DNA of 64,000 nt from Sphaerimonospora mesophila NBRC 14179 = JCM 3151 (GTDB taxonomy: Bacteria; Actinomycetota; Actinomycetes; Streptosporangiales; Streptosporangiaceae). The stretch lies in assembly GCA_001552515.1 (NCBI GenBank), contig BCRI01000008.1, positions 42,052 to 106,051 on the forward strand, given 5' to 3'. Within the stretch, counting starts at the first letter, position 1. Every line of letters begins with the position of its first letter. The translations under genes and the position numbers were made by a program. The notes under the pieces were generated by a model. That model worked only from the letters and a program-made list of their open reading frames with translations. It was not told the DNA's origin and did no database searches. Shown piece by piece: positions 17,349-25,693 of the stretch.

Positions 17349-18199
17349 CGCGGTCCGACAGCGCTCCGTCGACGGTGGGGGTGTACGGAGGCGGACGCAT
17401 GGGCGCGGGCATCGCACACGCATTCTTGCTGGCCGGCGCCACAGTGTGGATCGTCGAGATCTCAGATGGCGCCGTCCGGAGCGCCCGTGAGCGGGTGGAG
17501 AGGAGCGTGGCGTACGCCGAGCAACGTGGGAAGCTCCCCACGCCCGCGGCCGAGCTCCTCTCGAGACTGATCGTCACCACGGACCACTCTCAGTTGCAGG
17601 CGTGCGCCCTCGTGATCGAGGCGGTCCCAGAGGACCCCGACCTCAAGCGGCGAGTGCTGCGCGATGTGGAAGGGGTCGCGACGGGTGCCGTGCTCGCCAC
17701 CAACACCTCCAGCCTGTCGGTCGACGATCTCGCTCGAGACCTGGCCCGGCCGGAGCGCTTCGTCGGTCTGCATTTCTTCAACCCTGTGCCGGCCAGCGAT
17801 CTGGTGGAGGTCGTCGTCGGCGCCGAGACCTCGCCGGACCTCGTCGCGGATGCGCAGAACTGGGTGACCGCCCTTGGCAAGAAAGCGATCACGGTGAGCG
17901 ACTCGCCGGGGTTCGCCAGCAGCCGACTGGGCGTGGCCCTGGCCTTGGAGGCGATGCGGATGCTTGAAGAGGGAGTCGCGTCGGCAGACGACATCGACAC
18001 GGCCATGACGCTCGGCTACAAGCACCCCCTGGGTCCCTTGAAGACGACCGACGTCGTCGGGCTCGACGTCCGACTCGCCATCGCCGAACACCTTGCTCGC
18101 GAACTGGGGGCTCGCTTCGAACCTCCCGGCATCTTGCGCGAGCTGGTCGCCGCAGGACACCTCGGGCGCAAGACGGGCAAGGGCTTCTACAACTGGTGA
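17345..18199 (+). CDS. 3-hydroxyacyl-CoA dehydrogenase (third of three)
   Basis: A 284-residue family member. The nucleotide turn is GGGRMGAG (residues 15-22) and His143 in HFFNPVPA is catalytic; it ends with GRKTGKGFYNW. Start ATG overlaps the thiolase stop, so it is the coupled partner of the thiolase, as in many beta-oxidation operons. It is the last gene of the plus-strand run. Confidence 0.9.
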   Translation: MTRSDSAPSTVGVYGGGRMGAGIAHAFLLAGATVWIVEISDGAVRSARERVERSVAYAEQRGKLPTPAAELLSRLIVTTDHSQLQACALVIEAVPEDPDLKRRVLRDVEGVATGAVLATNTSSLSVDDLARDLARPERFVGLHFFNPVPASDLVEVVVGAETSPDLVADAQNWVTALGKKAITVSDSPGFASSRLGVALALEAMRMLEEGVASADDIDTAMTLGYKHPLGPLKTTDVVGLDVRLAIAEHLARELGARFEPPGILRELVAAGHLGRKTGKGFYNW

Positions 18200-18479
18200 G
18201 CCCGCCTCTGTCCGACCAGAAGGCCGGGCTCCTCGCCCTCGATAGGCGTGGGTGGCTGTTAGGCGTGGGTGGTCTGGACGCCGCCGACGCAACTACTGAG
18301 CGGAATCGCCGTGTTCTGGACGATCAACTGATCCGCGAGCGATCCGAGCCTGATGAGAGCGAAAGGCCGCTCTGGTCGGCAAGTTTTCGTCCCAGCTCAC
18401 AAGCCCCGCGAGTCCTGGCGGAAGATCCCGCGTAAACCAACCCGGCCAAACGTGCTCACCGCGATCGGACGCCATCGCC

Positions 18480-18514
18480 GATGCCCTCCGGCATGCCGGA
18501 GGGCATCCCTTTTG
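18480..18514 (+). terminator. Terminator of the catabolic operon
   Basis: A perfect 28-bp palindrome (arms GATGCCCTCCGG, tetraloop CATG flanked by the matching arm) ends at 18507 and is followed by CCTTTT. It lies 280 bp after the last dehydrogenase gene and points with it. Confidence 0.7.
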
Positions 18515-18726
18515 ACACCCGGTGGTCACGAGACGCGGTGATCAGCGCCGGCCTGGGGTTTCATGGCGCGTGCACATCGACTTCTTCCGTGCTCAAGGTC
18601 TCTGATCGGTGCTCATGCTCGCATGCACGGGTGCTCTCAGACATCGTCATGGCCGGCCGCCGTGTTGTCGGGCGCCTAGCGAAGGTCTTTCTCTCGTCGG
18701 GCGCGGGCGGTCGGCGGACACGACAA

Positions 18727-18769
18727 ACTCAGTGGCCCGGGGGGCCTTCGCCACCCCGGGCCACTGAGT
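18727..18769 (-). terminator. Long terminator hairpin for the minus-strand transporter pair
   Basis: ACTCAGTGGCCCGGGG pairs perfectly over 16 bp with its partner at 18754-18769; the loop can form three more pairs. On the minus strand it is followed by GTTTGTCG. It lies 39 bp beyond the stop of the small gene at 18808. Confidence 0.7.
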
Positions 18770-18807
18770 CGGTCCGTCCTCACCGGCTGATGGTCAGCCG
18801 CCGGCGT

Positions 18808-19152
18808 TCATCGAGAGTGAGTCGCCCACGCCGCGCCTGCCGGTTCAAGGATCTCCCGCGTGCGCACGACCCCTTCGGGCCATCGGGAGTCGAACTCGTC
18901 GAGCAGCGGTTGAAGCTTCGGTGACCCGACGATCCGCACCAGAGCGTCGAGGTCCTCGAATTCGTACTCGGCGAAGTGGACTCCGGGGCTGGTGACGCTC
19001 CAGCAGCGCCGTCCCGACTTCGCCCCGAGCGTCTTGATCACCAGCGGGAGGTGGTCGGTTTCATACCAGTGGTCGAAGTCGTCACGCAGATCGTCACGAA
19101 CCTCGGCTCGCACCAGAAACACTCCCGGCTTCGCGTTGTCGACCTCAGACAT
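18808..19152 (-). CDS. Small ferredoxin-fold (EthD/DABB-like) protein
   Basis: A 114-residue protein with the pattern FDHWYETDHLPLVIKTLGA near residues 26-44, typical of dimeric alpha/beta-barrel EthD- or DUF4286-like proteins, then a hydrophobic core and AEYEFEDLDALVRIV. Such proteins often accompany catabolic operons as small isomerases, lyases or accessory factors. It overlaps the transporter remnant by 8 bp, so it was co-transcribed with it. Function is not assignable. Confidence 0.65.
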   Translation of the reverse strand: MSEVDNAKPGVFLVRAEVRDDLRDDFDHWYETDHLPLVIKTLGAKSGRRCWSVTSPGVHFAEYEFEDLDALVRIVGSPKLQPLLDEFDSRWPEGVVRTREILEPAGAAWATHSR

Positions 19153-20375
19153 TGTTCAGGTCCTCCTCCTCGTGGGACAGCCCACGACGCGTGAACAGGA
19201 TGGTGAGAAATGCGATCACCGAGATGCCGGCGGCGAACACCGAGATCGGGATCGTGCTGTCGTAGCGGTCCATCAGCCCGACGGCCAGCGCCGGCGTGAT
19301 GCCTCCACCGATAACGGCCGCGATGGTGTAACCGAACGAGATGCCGGTGTAGCGGACCTGCGTTCCGAACAACTCGGCAAGCCAGGTGCTCATCGGACCG
19401 TAGAGCGATCCGAGGAAGATCAGTCCGACCGAGAAGCCCAGGCCCGCCAGTACGGCGTTACCGGTGGCGATCAGTGGGAACAGTGCGAAGACCCAGATAG
19501 CGAAGCCGACGACGCCGACGAGCATCGGAGGCTTGCGGCCAACCTTGTCCGAGATGTGGCCCGAGGCCAGAATCGCGAAGAAGTAGAAGACGGATGCGAT
19601 CAGGACCATCAACAGGCTGGACGTCGCGCTGAAGCCCACGTCGTTGCGGGCGTATGCCAGGGCGAAGATGATGGACAGGTAGTAGCCGGCGTGGATGCCG
19701 AGAGCGGCGCCGATGGAGGGGAAAACGCTGCGCGGGTAGCGCTTGAACATCTCCAAGAAGGGGATCTTGACGGGCTCCGGAGTTTCCGACTGCGCGGTGA
19801 CCTCCTTGAACGCCTGCGGCTCCTCGAGCGACATGCGGATGTAGAGGCCGACGATGACCATGATGGCGCTCAGTAGGAACGGGACACGCCAACCCCACGA
19901 GTTGAAGGCGTCCTCCGGCATGACCGCCGACGTGATGGCGATCAGACCCGCGGCGAGAATGTACCCGATCGGCGACGCACTGCCCATCCAAGAGACGGAG
20001 GGTGACGAGGAGGACCGGCGCTGCGATGCCGATGGAGGCGTAGGTGGGGAGCAAGCCGATGGCGAACGTGCCGACACCCATGATGAGCAGCGCGAAGACC
20101 AGCGCCTTCTTGCGACCGTACTTGTCGCCGAAGTGACCGAACAGGACGCCGCCGAAGGGGCGCGCGACGAACGCTACGCCGAACGTCGCCAGCGAGAGCA
20201 GTGTGCTGGTCAGCGGGTTATCCGAGGGGAAGAAGAGCGGCCCGAGAACCAGCGCGGCCATGGCGCCGAAGAGGTTGAAGTCGAACCACTCGATCACAGT
20301 GCCGACCATGGAGGCGACAGTGACCTTGCGGATAGAGTCCTTACTGGCTGGAGGGGGGACGACGGTGCGTGGCAT
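19145..20375 (-). pseudogene. MFS transporter (metabolite:H+ symporter type), disrupted by an out-of-frame deletion
   Basis: The first 127 or so codons (from ATG 20375) encode helices 1-4 of an MHS-family symporter, including GTVIEWFDFNLFG and the loop 2-3 motif FGDKYGRKKAL, ending in LLVTLRLL. The rest continues in another frame from SWMGSASPIGYIL to the normal C-terminus. At the junction near 19,990 about 30 residues expected in this family (the GGEWGGA region) are missing, and the frame changes. Substrate uptake for the island would be its role. Either it is a true pseudogene or an assembly error. Its promoter still carries the island operator. Confidence 0.8.
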
Positions 20376-20384
20376 ACCGGGTTC

Positions 20385-20413
20385 CTAATGTTCGACATTC
20401 GCCGTGATGGTCG
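20385..20413 (-). promoter_or_regulatory. Operator and promoter of the transporter remnant
   Basis: TGTTCGACA on the plus strand (20389-20397; AATGTTCGACATT in full) lies 14 bp upstream of the ATG and overlaps a minus-strand -10-like CATTAG (20385-20390). The -35 is poor. It is the fourth clear copy of the island palindrome. Confidence 0.55.
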
Positions 20414-21084
20414 GACGATACCGCTGGGCCGTGATGAAGGCAACAGTCCTGAGGCGTGGCCGGCTGTGCCGTAGACGGCGATGATGATCGGCTACGCGTG
20501 GTGGCAGGTGCCCTTCGACTTCCCGCCTTGGCGGACCGCGGGCGCCCGTCGTACAGGGGGCAAGCCGAGGAACCGACGACGGGCATCCGGCGGCGATCAC
20601 TCCGTGCCGGAGTCTCTTCGGTGGCGGCCGCTTGAAGAACAAGCATGTGCATGCCTTCGAGGTCATCTATATGCGCCAGAAGGTCGCGATACTTGTCGCT
20701 GCTCTTCAGAGGTTCCTGGGCCCGTAGCACCGCGTCTGCCTCCTGAACGCGGCATGCGTACAGTTCAAAATCTGCCACCCATTGGGAAACCGTCCGAGCC
20801 GATCGTTATAGCGCCATGCGCCGGGGTTCGAGCATGGCGAGCAACTCCGGAGTAACCGCTCCATGCAGTGCTCCGGCTTGTTCGGCTCGAAGGCCGGTAT
20901 GGCTCCTCAGATTCGGGCGATCTCCCGCAGCCGTCGCGGGTCGTATCAGATCGTCGGCAATTCAGTTCAGCCGACCCAGGTGCCGGACCTGAGAGGCGTT
21001 GACAATCTGGACGCCGAGGCCAGCATGGGCGAGACGTGCGTGAGCTTCGATATCAAGATCGGCCGGGACGGCGTATCCGGGTCG
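20414..21084. other. Decayed intergenic DNA
   Basis: No intact gene. A minus-strand frame around 20590-20800 gives a natural-looking helical stretch (SSDKYRDLLAHIDDLEGMH) without a recognisable start context or family, and a plus-strand frame at 20863-21099 codes for 78 unrecognised residues. I read this as remnants of lost genes at the island edge. Confidence 0.35.
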
Positions 21085-21285
21085 CTAGAGGCGCATTAGA
21101 CGTCTGGACGGCGCGAGCGTCTCGCGTACGACACCCAATGTCCGAATGACCAAGAAAAACAGAATGGCCAGGACGAGGTAACCGTATATCGCGAGGCCGA
21201 AGGGGTCATCCTTCTGAAAGGCGATCGGGACAGGCCGTCCAAACCATGCCAGGGCGGCAAAGTGATAACGGCCGCCGGGGCGGAC
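21085..21285 (-). pseudogene. C-terminal fragment of an unidentified membrane protein
   Basis: A 66-residue open frame closed by TAG at 21085 but lacking any start codon; an in-frame TGA lies just upstream. It contains one convincing membrane helix (GLAIYGYLVLAILFFLVIRT) with a basic cytoplasmic tail ending RRLMRL. It looks like the 3' end of a gene that lost its 5' part. Family not recognised. Confidence 0.35.
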
Positions 21286-21466
21286 TCATGTCGGGCACCG
21301 TCGTCATGGATGGGCGGCGGGCAGGTTCGGGGAGCCGGCGGACCTGCATTGAAATCTGAAAGCCGACGTTCAATCGGGCGCAGGGTCAGGTGCTTCTTGG
21401 GGCTGCCCGGGGTCGCTAACGGCTACGTGATCGGGTTCAAACCACTAACGTCACGCTAATGAACGA

Positions 21467-21506
21467 TCAAGGGCCTGATCACTGTCTCCAGTGATCAGGC
21501 CCTTGA
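21467..21506 (-). terminator. Terminator after tRNA-Pro
   Basis: An 18-bp perfect stem (TCAAGGGCCTGATCACTG with its complement) around the loop TCTC, 16 bp from the 3' end of the tRNA gene and pointing with it. No long T-run. Confidence 0.7.
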
Positions 21507-21521
21507 CCTGTGAGACTCAAG

Positions 21522-21595
21522 TCGGGGTGGCGGGATTTGAACCCACGACCTCTTCGTCCCGAACGAAGCGCGCTGCCAAGCTGCGCTACACCCCG
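21522..21595 (-). tRNA. tRNA-Pro (anticodon CGG)
   Basis: A complete cloverleaf on the minus strand: acceptor CGGGGTG pairs with CACCCCG, the anticodon arm is CTTCG-TTCGGGA-CGAAG with anticodon CGG, and the T arm contains GGGTTCAAATCCC. The 3' CCA is not encoded. It marks the border between the catabolic island and the conserved core, with its 3' end facing the island. Confidence 0.95.
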
Positions 21596-21629
21596 GTGGC
21601 CAGAACGTCTGCTCTGTGCCTCGGCAAGT

Positions 21630-22562
21630 CTAGCGGACTTTGCGGATGGATGTGCCACCAGACGCGACGGGGCGGCGTGGCACCAGGGTGAGCAGGGTCG
21701 CCTCCGGCGGGCATGAGAAGCGCACCGGGGCGTACGGAGAGGTTCCGAGGCCGGCGGAGACGTGCAGCCACGCGCCGTCGTGTCGGCTCAGCCCCTTCAC
21801 CCGGTCCCGGTCGATGCCGCAGTTCGTGACCAGGGCGCCGTAGAACGGGATGCAGAGCTGGCCGCCATGGGTGTGGCCGGCGAGCAGCAGCTGATATCCG
21901 TCCTCGGCGAAGCGCGACATGTTGCGCGGCTCGGGAGAGTGCATGACGCCCAGCCGCAGGTCGGCGTCGACGGGCGCCGGGCCCGCGATGCTGTCGTAGC
22001 GGTCGCGGTCGATGTGGGAGTCGTGGATGCCGCCCACGTGGATGTCGAGGTCGGCGACCTTCAGGCGGGCGGTGGCGTTGTTCATGTCCAGCCAGCCCGC
22101 CGCCGTCATCGCGGCCCCGAGCTCCTCCCACGGCAGGTTCGGCACGCGCTGGCGCACCTCCCCCTTCGAGGTACGCCACAGATAACGTGTGGGGTTCTTC
22201 GGCCGCGGGGCGTAGAGGTCGTTCGACCCGTAGACGAACAGGCCGGGCCGGTCGAGAAGGGGTGCCACGGCGTGCAGATAGGGCTCGATCGCGTCGGGGT
22301 GGGCCAGCGTGTCACCGGTGTTGACCACGAGGTCGGGGTTCAGCGCGGCCAGCGACCGCACCCACTTGATCAGGCGGGTGCGTCCGGGGGTCAGATGGAG
22401 ATCGGAGATGTGCAGGATCCGGATCGGCCGCTGTCCGCGGGCGAGCACGGGCACGTCGAACCGGCGCAGCCGAAACCAGTTCCGTTCCACGACGGAGGCG
22501 TATCCGAGTCCGGCGATGCCGAGACCGAGGAGGGACAGCGGAACAGCGGCGGCTTTTCTCAC
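21630..22562 (-). CDS. Membrane-anchored metallophosphoesterase (YkuE-like)
   Basis: A 310-residue calcineurin-like phosphoesterase with an N-terminal hydrophobic anchor (about residues 5-23). Metal motifs are DLH (HISDLHL), NTGDT, GSND in place of GNHD, GVMHS and GHTHGG. Homologues next to ponA2 in M. tuberculosis (Rv3683) and relatives act at the cell surface, possibly on lipid or nucleotide phosphates. It diverges from the YqeY gene. Confidence 0.9.
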   Translation of the reverse strand: MRKAAAVPLSLLGLGIAGLGYASVVERNWFRLRRFDVPVLARGQRPIRILHISDLHLTPGRTRLIKWVRSLAALNPDLVVNTGDTLAHPDAIEPYLHAVAPLLDRPGLFVYGSNDLYAPRPKNPTRYLWRTSKGEVRQRVPNLPWEELGAAMTAAGWLDMNNATARLKVADLDIHVGGIHDSHIDRDRYDSIAGPAPVDADLRLGVMHSPEPRNMSRFAEDGYQLLLAGHTHGGQLCIPFYGALVTNCGIDRDRVKGLSRHDGAWLHVSAGLGTSPYAPVRFSCPPEATLLTLVPRRPVASGGTSIRKVR

Positions 22563-22642
22563 ACAGTCATCATGCCCGACGCCCGCTCCTCCTCTGGTTA
22601 ACCTGGCGAGAATCGCCCCGGCGGCACGGCAAGATGGAACGC

Positions 22643-23098
22643 ATGAGTGCGTTGAAGGACAAGCTGAAGGATGACCTGGCGGCCTCGATGAAGGCCCGCG
22701 ACGAGGTGCGCGTCCGCACGATCCGGATGGCCCTCGCCGCCATCAACGTCGAGGAGGTCTCGGGCAAGCAGGCCCGTGAGCTCTCCGACGACGAGGTCAT
22801 CAAAGTGCTGACCAGGGAGGCGAAGAAGCGCCGTGAGGCCGCCGACGCCTTCGCCGGCGCGGGACGGGCGGAGAAGGCCCAGGGGGAGCTGGACGAGCAG
22901 GCCGTCCTGGAGGAGTACCTCCCCGCGCAGCTTTCCGACGAGGAGCTGAGCCGGCTCGTGGACGAGGCGATCGCGGAGAGCGGCGCCGCCGGTCCCAAGG
23001 CGATGGGCCAGGTCATGAAGGTCCTCACCCCGAAGGTCGCCGGACGGGCGGAGGGTGGCCGAGTCGCTCAGGCGGTCCGTGCCCGCCTCACCGCCTGA
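22643..23098 (+). CDS. GatB/YqeY domain-containing protein
   Basis: A 151-residue helical protein. The start MSALKDKLKDDLAASMKARD is typical for the family, so the ATG at 22643 is preferred over the in-frame ATG at 22634. The YqeY domain resembles the tail of the GatB amidotransferase subunit, which binds tRNA; the function of the stand-alone protein is not established. A TAACCT -10 lies at 22597. Its last 50 bp are duplicated immediately after the stop codon. Confidence 0.88.
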   Translation: MSALKDKLKDDLAASMKARDEVRVRTIRMALAAINVEEVSGKQARELSDDEVIKVLTREAKKRREAADAFAGAGRAEKAQGELDEQAVLEEYLPAQLSDEELSRLVDEAIAESGAAGPKAMGQVMKVLTPKVAGRAEGGRVAQAVRARLTA

Positions 23099-23155
23099 CG
23101 TACGGAGGGGGCCGAGTCGCTCAGGCGGTCCGCGCCCGCGTCACTCCGCCTGACG
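23050..23155 (+). repeat. Imperfect tandem duplication of the yqeY 3' end
   Basis: Copy one (23050-23100) covers the last codons and stop of the gene; copy two (23104-23155) lies outside it. Both contain GGCCGAGTCGCTCAGGCGGT and end CGCCTGACG, with a handful of differences between the copies. Confidence 0.8.
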
Positions 23156-23160
23156 CGCGG

Positions 23161-23197
23161 ACGGGCCCTGCCCCCGGATCTTCGAGGACGGGCCCGT
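23161..23197. terminator. Hairpin between convergent yqeY and penicillin-binding protein genes
   Basis: ACGGGCCC pairs with GGGCCCGT across a 21-nt loop that can itself fold; GTTGTCGGTTTT follows on the plus strand. Probably ends the yqeY transcript. Confidence 0.45.
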
Positions 23198-23218
23198 CGC
23201 GTTGTCGGTTTTCAGTCG

Positions 23219-25435
23219 TCAGTGGTCGCCGAAGGGCGAGCCGTCAGGGCTGAAGATGTCGATCGGGCCGTTACCGGGGCCGTTGCCACGACCGCGGCCA
23301 CGACCGTCGTCGTCGCCGGACGGGTCCTTCTTCTTCGGCTTGGGCGCGCACGCCTGGGTGCAGCCACCGAACCTCGACATGTCCGGCGAGACGAACTTCG
23401 AGGCCGGGACGCCCTTGAGCGCGGCCAGGAAGGTGTCCTTCCAGATCGGGCCGGGGATCGAAGCGCCGAAGACCGAGCCGTAGTGCCGGCCGCCGATGAC
23501 CCGGTTGCTCAGCGGGTAGCGGACCGGCCCACGGGGGTCGCCGAGGCTGACCGCGCCGGCCAGGTCCGGGGTGTAACCGGCGAACCACACGGTCCGTGAC
23601 ACGTCGCCGGTTCCGGTCTTGCCGGCGGCGTCCCGTCCGATGCCGCCGACCCCACTCATCGTGCCCTTGGTGAACACGCCCTCGAGGATGTTGCTGGTCG
23701 CGTCGGCGATCTCCGGTTCGAGCACCTGCTTGCACTTGGGCTTGAACGAGGTGACCTTGCCGAACCGGTCGGTGATCTCGGTGATCGCCATCGGCGCGCA
23801 GTATTTACCGCGGGCGCCGAGCGCGGCGTACGCGGTGGCGAGGGTCACCGGGTCGAGTTCGTTGGCGCCCAGGGTGAAGGTCTGCACCTCGTGCAGCGGC
23901 TGGCCGTCGGCACGCTTGATGCCGAGGTCCTTGGCCGTCTTGATCACGTCGCAGAGGCCGACCTTGCGCTCCAGGGCGAGGAAGAACGTGTTCACCGAGC
24001 CCCAGGTGCCGGTCTGCAGGGTCCTGAACCCGCCGCTGCCCCCTTCGGCGTTGCCCAGTGGCGTCACCGGGTCGCCGACGTTCTGGCCCTTGCAGTTCTT
24101 GAAGTCGGAGTAGGCGTTGGCCGTGAACGTCCCGCCCGTGCTGATGCCGTCGCCGAACTTCATGCCCTCCTTGAGGGCGGTGACCAGGGTGAACACCTTC
24201 ATGGTCGATCCGGGCTGGAAGCCCGTGCCGCCGCCGTGCAGGGTGTCGGCGACGACGTTGATCGACATCTCGTTCTTCTTCCGGTTCCGCCCGAACTTCC
24301 GGCTGGCCGCCATCGCCTTGATCGCGCCGGTGCCGGGTTCGACCAGCGCCTCGGAGGCGACCGGCTTGTCGGACGGGTGGACGTACTTCCTGATCGCCTT
24401 CTCGGCGGCCTGCTGCATCTTCCGGTCGAGCGTGGTCCTGATCGTGAGACCGCCCCTGGCGAGGAACTGCTTCCTCGCCTTCTCCGTCTTGCCGAACTGC
24501 GAGTCGTGCTCGATCTCGTTGCGCACGTACAGGCAGAAGTAGGGGAACTCGCTCTCCTCGCAGCCGCCGGGGATCGGCTTGTCCTTGTAACCCAGCTTCT
24601 TCTTCTTGGCCTCCGCGGCCTCCTCCGCCGTGATGATCTTCAACTCGGCCATCCGGTCGAGGACGACGTTGCGCCGGGAGAGGAGGCGGTCGCGGAACGA
24701 CTTGCCCCGGTTGGGGTCGGTGGCGTTGGGATCCTGTACGGCTCCGGCCAACGTGGCCGCCTCGGCGAGGTTCAGCTGGGAGGCGTGCTTGCCGAAGAAG
24801 CGCTTGGACGCGGCCTCGACGCCGTAGGCGCTGGCGCCGAAGTAGGCGATGTTGAGGTAACGGTTGAGGATCTCGTCCTTGGAGTACTTCTGCTCGAGCG
24901 CGATCGCGTACCGGATCTCGTTGAGCTTGCGCCCGACCGTCGGCGCGACGGCGGCGGCCTTCTCCTCGTCGGTCTCGGCCTTGTTGTACAGAACCTGCTT
25001 GACGTACTGCTGCGTGATGGAAGAACCGCCCTGGGTGACTCCGCCCGTGGTGATGTTCTTGACCAGCGCGCGGGTCGTGCCCTCGATGTCGAGCGGACCG
25101 TGCTGGTAGAAGCGGAAGTCCTCGATGGCCACGATGGCCTTCTGCATGATCGGCGCGATCTTGTCCAGGGAGACGGACTCCCGGTTCTCGTAGTAGAACT
25201 GGGCGATCGGCTTGCCGGCCGCGTCGAGCAGGGTGGTCTTCTCGGGCAGTGGCGGCTCGTCGAGCTCCTCCGGCCCGATGTGCAGAGCGTCGATGCCGGA
25301 CTTGGCCGTCATGCCCGCCCCGCCCACCGCGGGCAGCGCGATCGCGGCCGTCAGCACTCCCGCCACCACAGCGGCGGCGGCGAGCTTGAGGACGTTGCCG
25401 GCGGCCGAACCTTTGGCTTTGCCTTGAGCTTGCAC
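23219..25435 (-). CDS. ponA2: Bifunctional class A penicillin-binding protein
   Basis: A 738-residue peptidoglycan synthase. It has a short cytoplasmic start and one membrane helix (about residues 15-40). The GT51 transglycosylase domain has catalytic Glu in EDFRFYQHGPLD and the GGSSITQQYVKQ and NRYLNIAYFG motifs. The transpeptidase domain has GSTMK (Ser-x-x-Lys), SVN and KTGTGD. The tail is Gly/Asp/Arg-rich. GTG start. Its position beside a WhiB4-type gene and two ArsA-like ATPases matches ponA2 (Rv3682) rather than ponA1. Confidence 0.92.
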   Translation of the reverse strand: MQAQGKAKGSAAGNVLKLAAAAVVAGVLTAAIALPAVGGAGMTAKSGIDALHIGPEELDEPPLPEKTTLLDAAGKPIAQFYYENRESVSLDKIAPIMQKAIVAIEDFRFYQHGPLDIEGTTRALVKNITTGGVTQGGSSITQQYVKQVLYNKAETDEEKAAAVAPTVGRKLNEIRYAIALEQKYSKDEILNRYLNIAYFGASAYGVEAASKRFFGKHASQLNLAEAATLAGAVQDPNATDPNRGKSFRDRLLSRRNVVLDRMAELKIITAEEAAEAKKKKLGYKDKPIPGGCEESEFPYFCLYVRNEIEHDSQFGKTEKARKQFLARGGLTIRTTLDRKMQQAAEKAIRKYVHPSDKPVASEALVEPGTGAIKAMAASRKFGRNRKKNEMSINVVADTLHGGGTGFQPGSTMKVFTLVTALKEGMKFGDGISTGGTFTANAYSDFKNCKGQNVGDPVTPLGNAEGGSGGFRTLQTGTWGSVNTFFLALERKVGLCDVIKTAKDLGIKRADGQPLHEVQTFTLGANELDPVTLATAYAALGARGKYCAPMAITEITDRFGKVTSFKPKCKQVLEPEIADATSNILEGVFTKGTMSGVGGIGRDAAGKTGTGDVSRTVWFAGYTPDLAGAVSLGDPRGPVRYPLSNRVIGGRHYGSVFGASIPGPIWKDTFLAALKGVPASKFVSPDMSRFGGCTQACAPKPKKKDPSGDDDGRGRGRGNGPGNGPIDIFSPDGSPFGDH

Positions 25436-25693
25436 GGTACAAGCCTACGTCGAAGTCAAGGCTCTCCAGCCACCGGCTCAACGGACTTCCATCAGGTCAC
25501 AGGGGAGAGGACTAGTCATTCCCGGCCACATGGCCTGACTTGACCATGTGAGAATTTGGTCCCCCCGGGGACTGTCGTCTCGATCGTCTGGTTGCGTACG
25601 TTCTCCTCTGCGGCAACTGCAAGCAAGGAGGCTCGACGCCCGCGCCCGTCGGCCGAAATGACGACTGACCACCTAAGGGGAGTGGGGTCGAAC

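Larger units (their letters stand above)
18200..18807. other. Gene-free stretch between the catabolic operon and the minus-strand pair
   Basis: About 600 bp without a convincing reading frame. Two strong hairpins, listed separately, lie at 18480-18512 and 18727-18769. The remainder shows no repeat, RNA gene or recognisable gene fragment. Confidence 0.5.

Noticed and set aside
21139..21147. TGTCCGAAT near the island border, partial match to the operator
   Set aside because: Only seven of nine bases agree and no intact gene follows.
21430..21441. CGGGTTCAAACC resembling a tRNA T-loop, possible att-site remnant
   Set aside because: Only about ten bases match the tRNA-Pro T arm, in the opposite orientation, with no acceptor stem.
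23891..25543. 550-codon plus-strand frame opposite the penicillin-binding protein
   Set aside because: Low-complexity shadow of a clearly coding minus-strand gene; no domain recognised.
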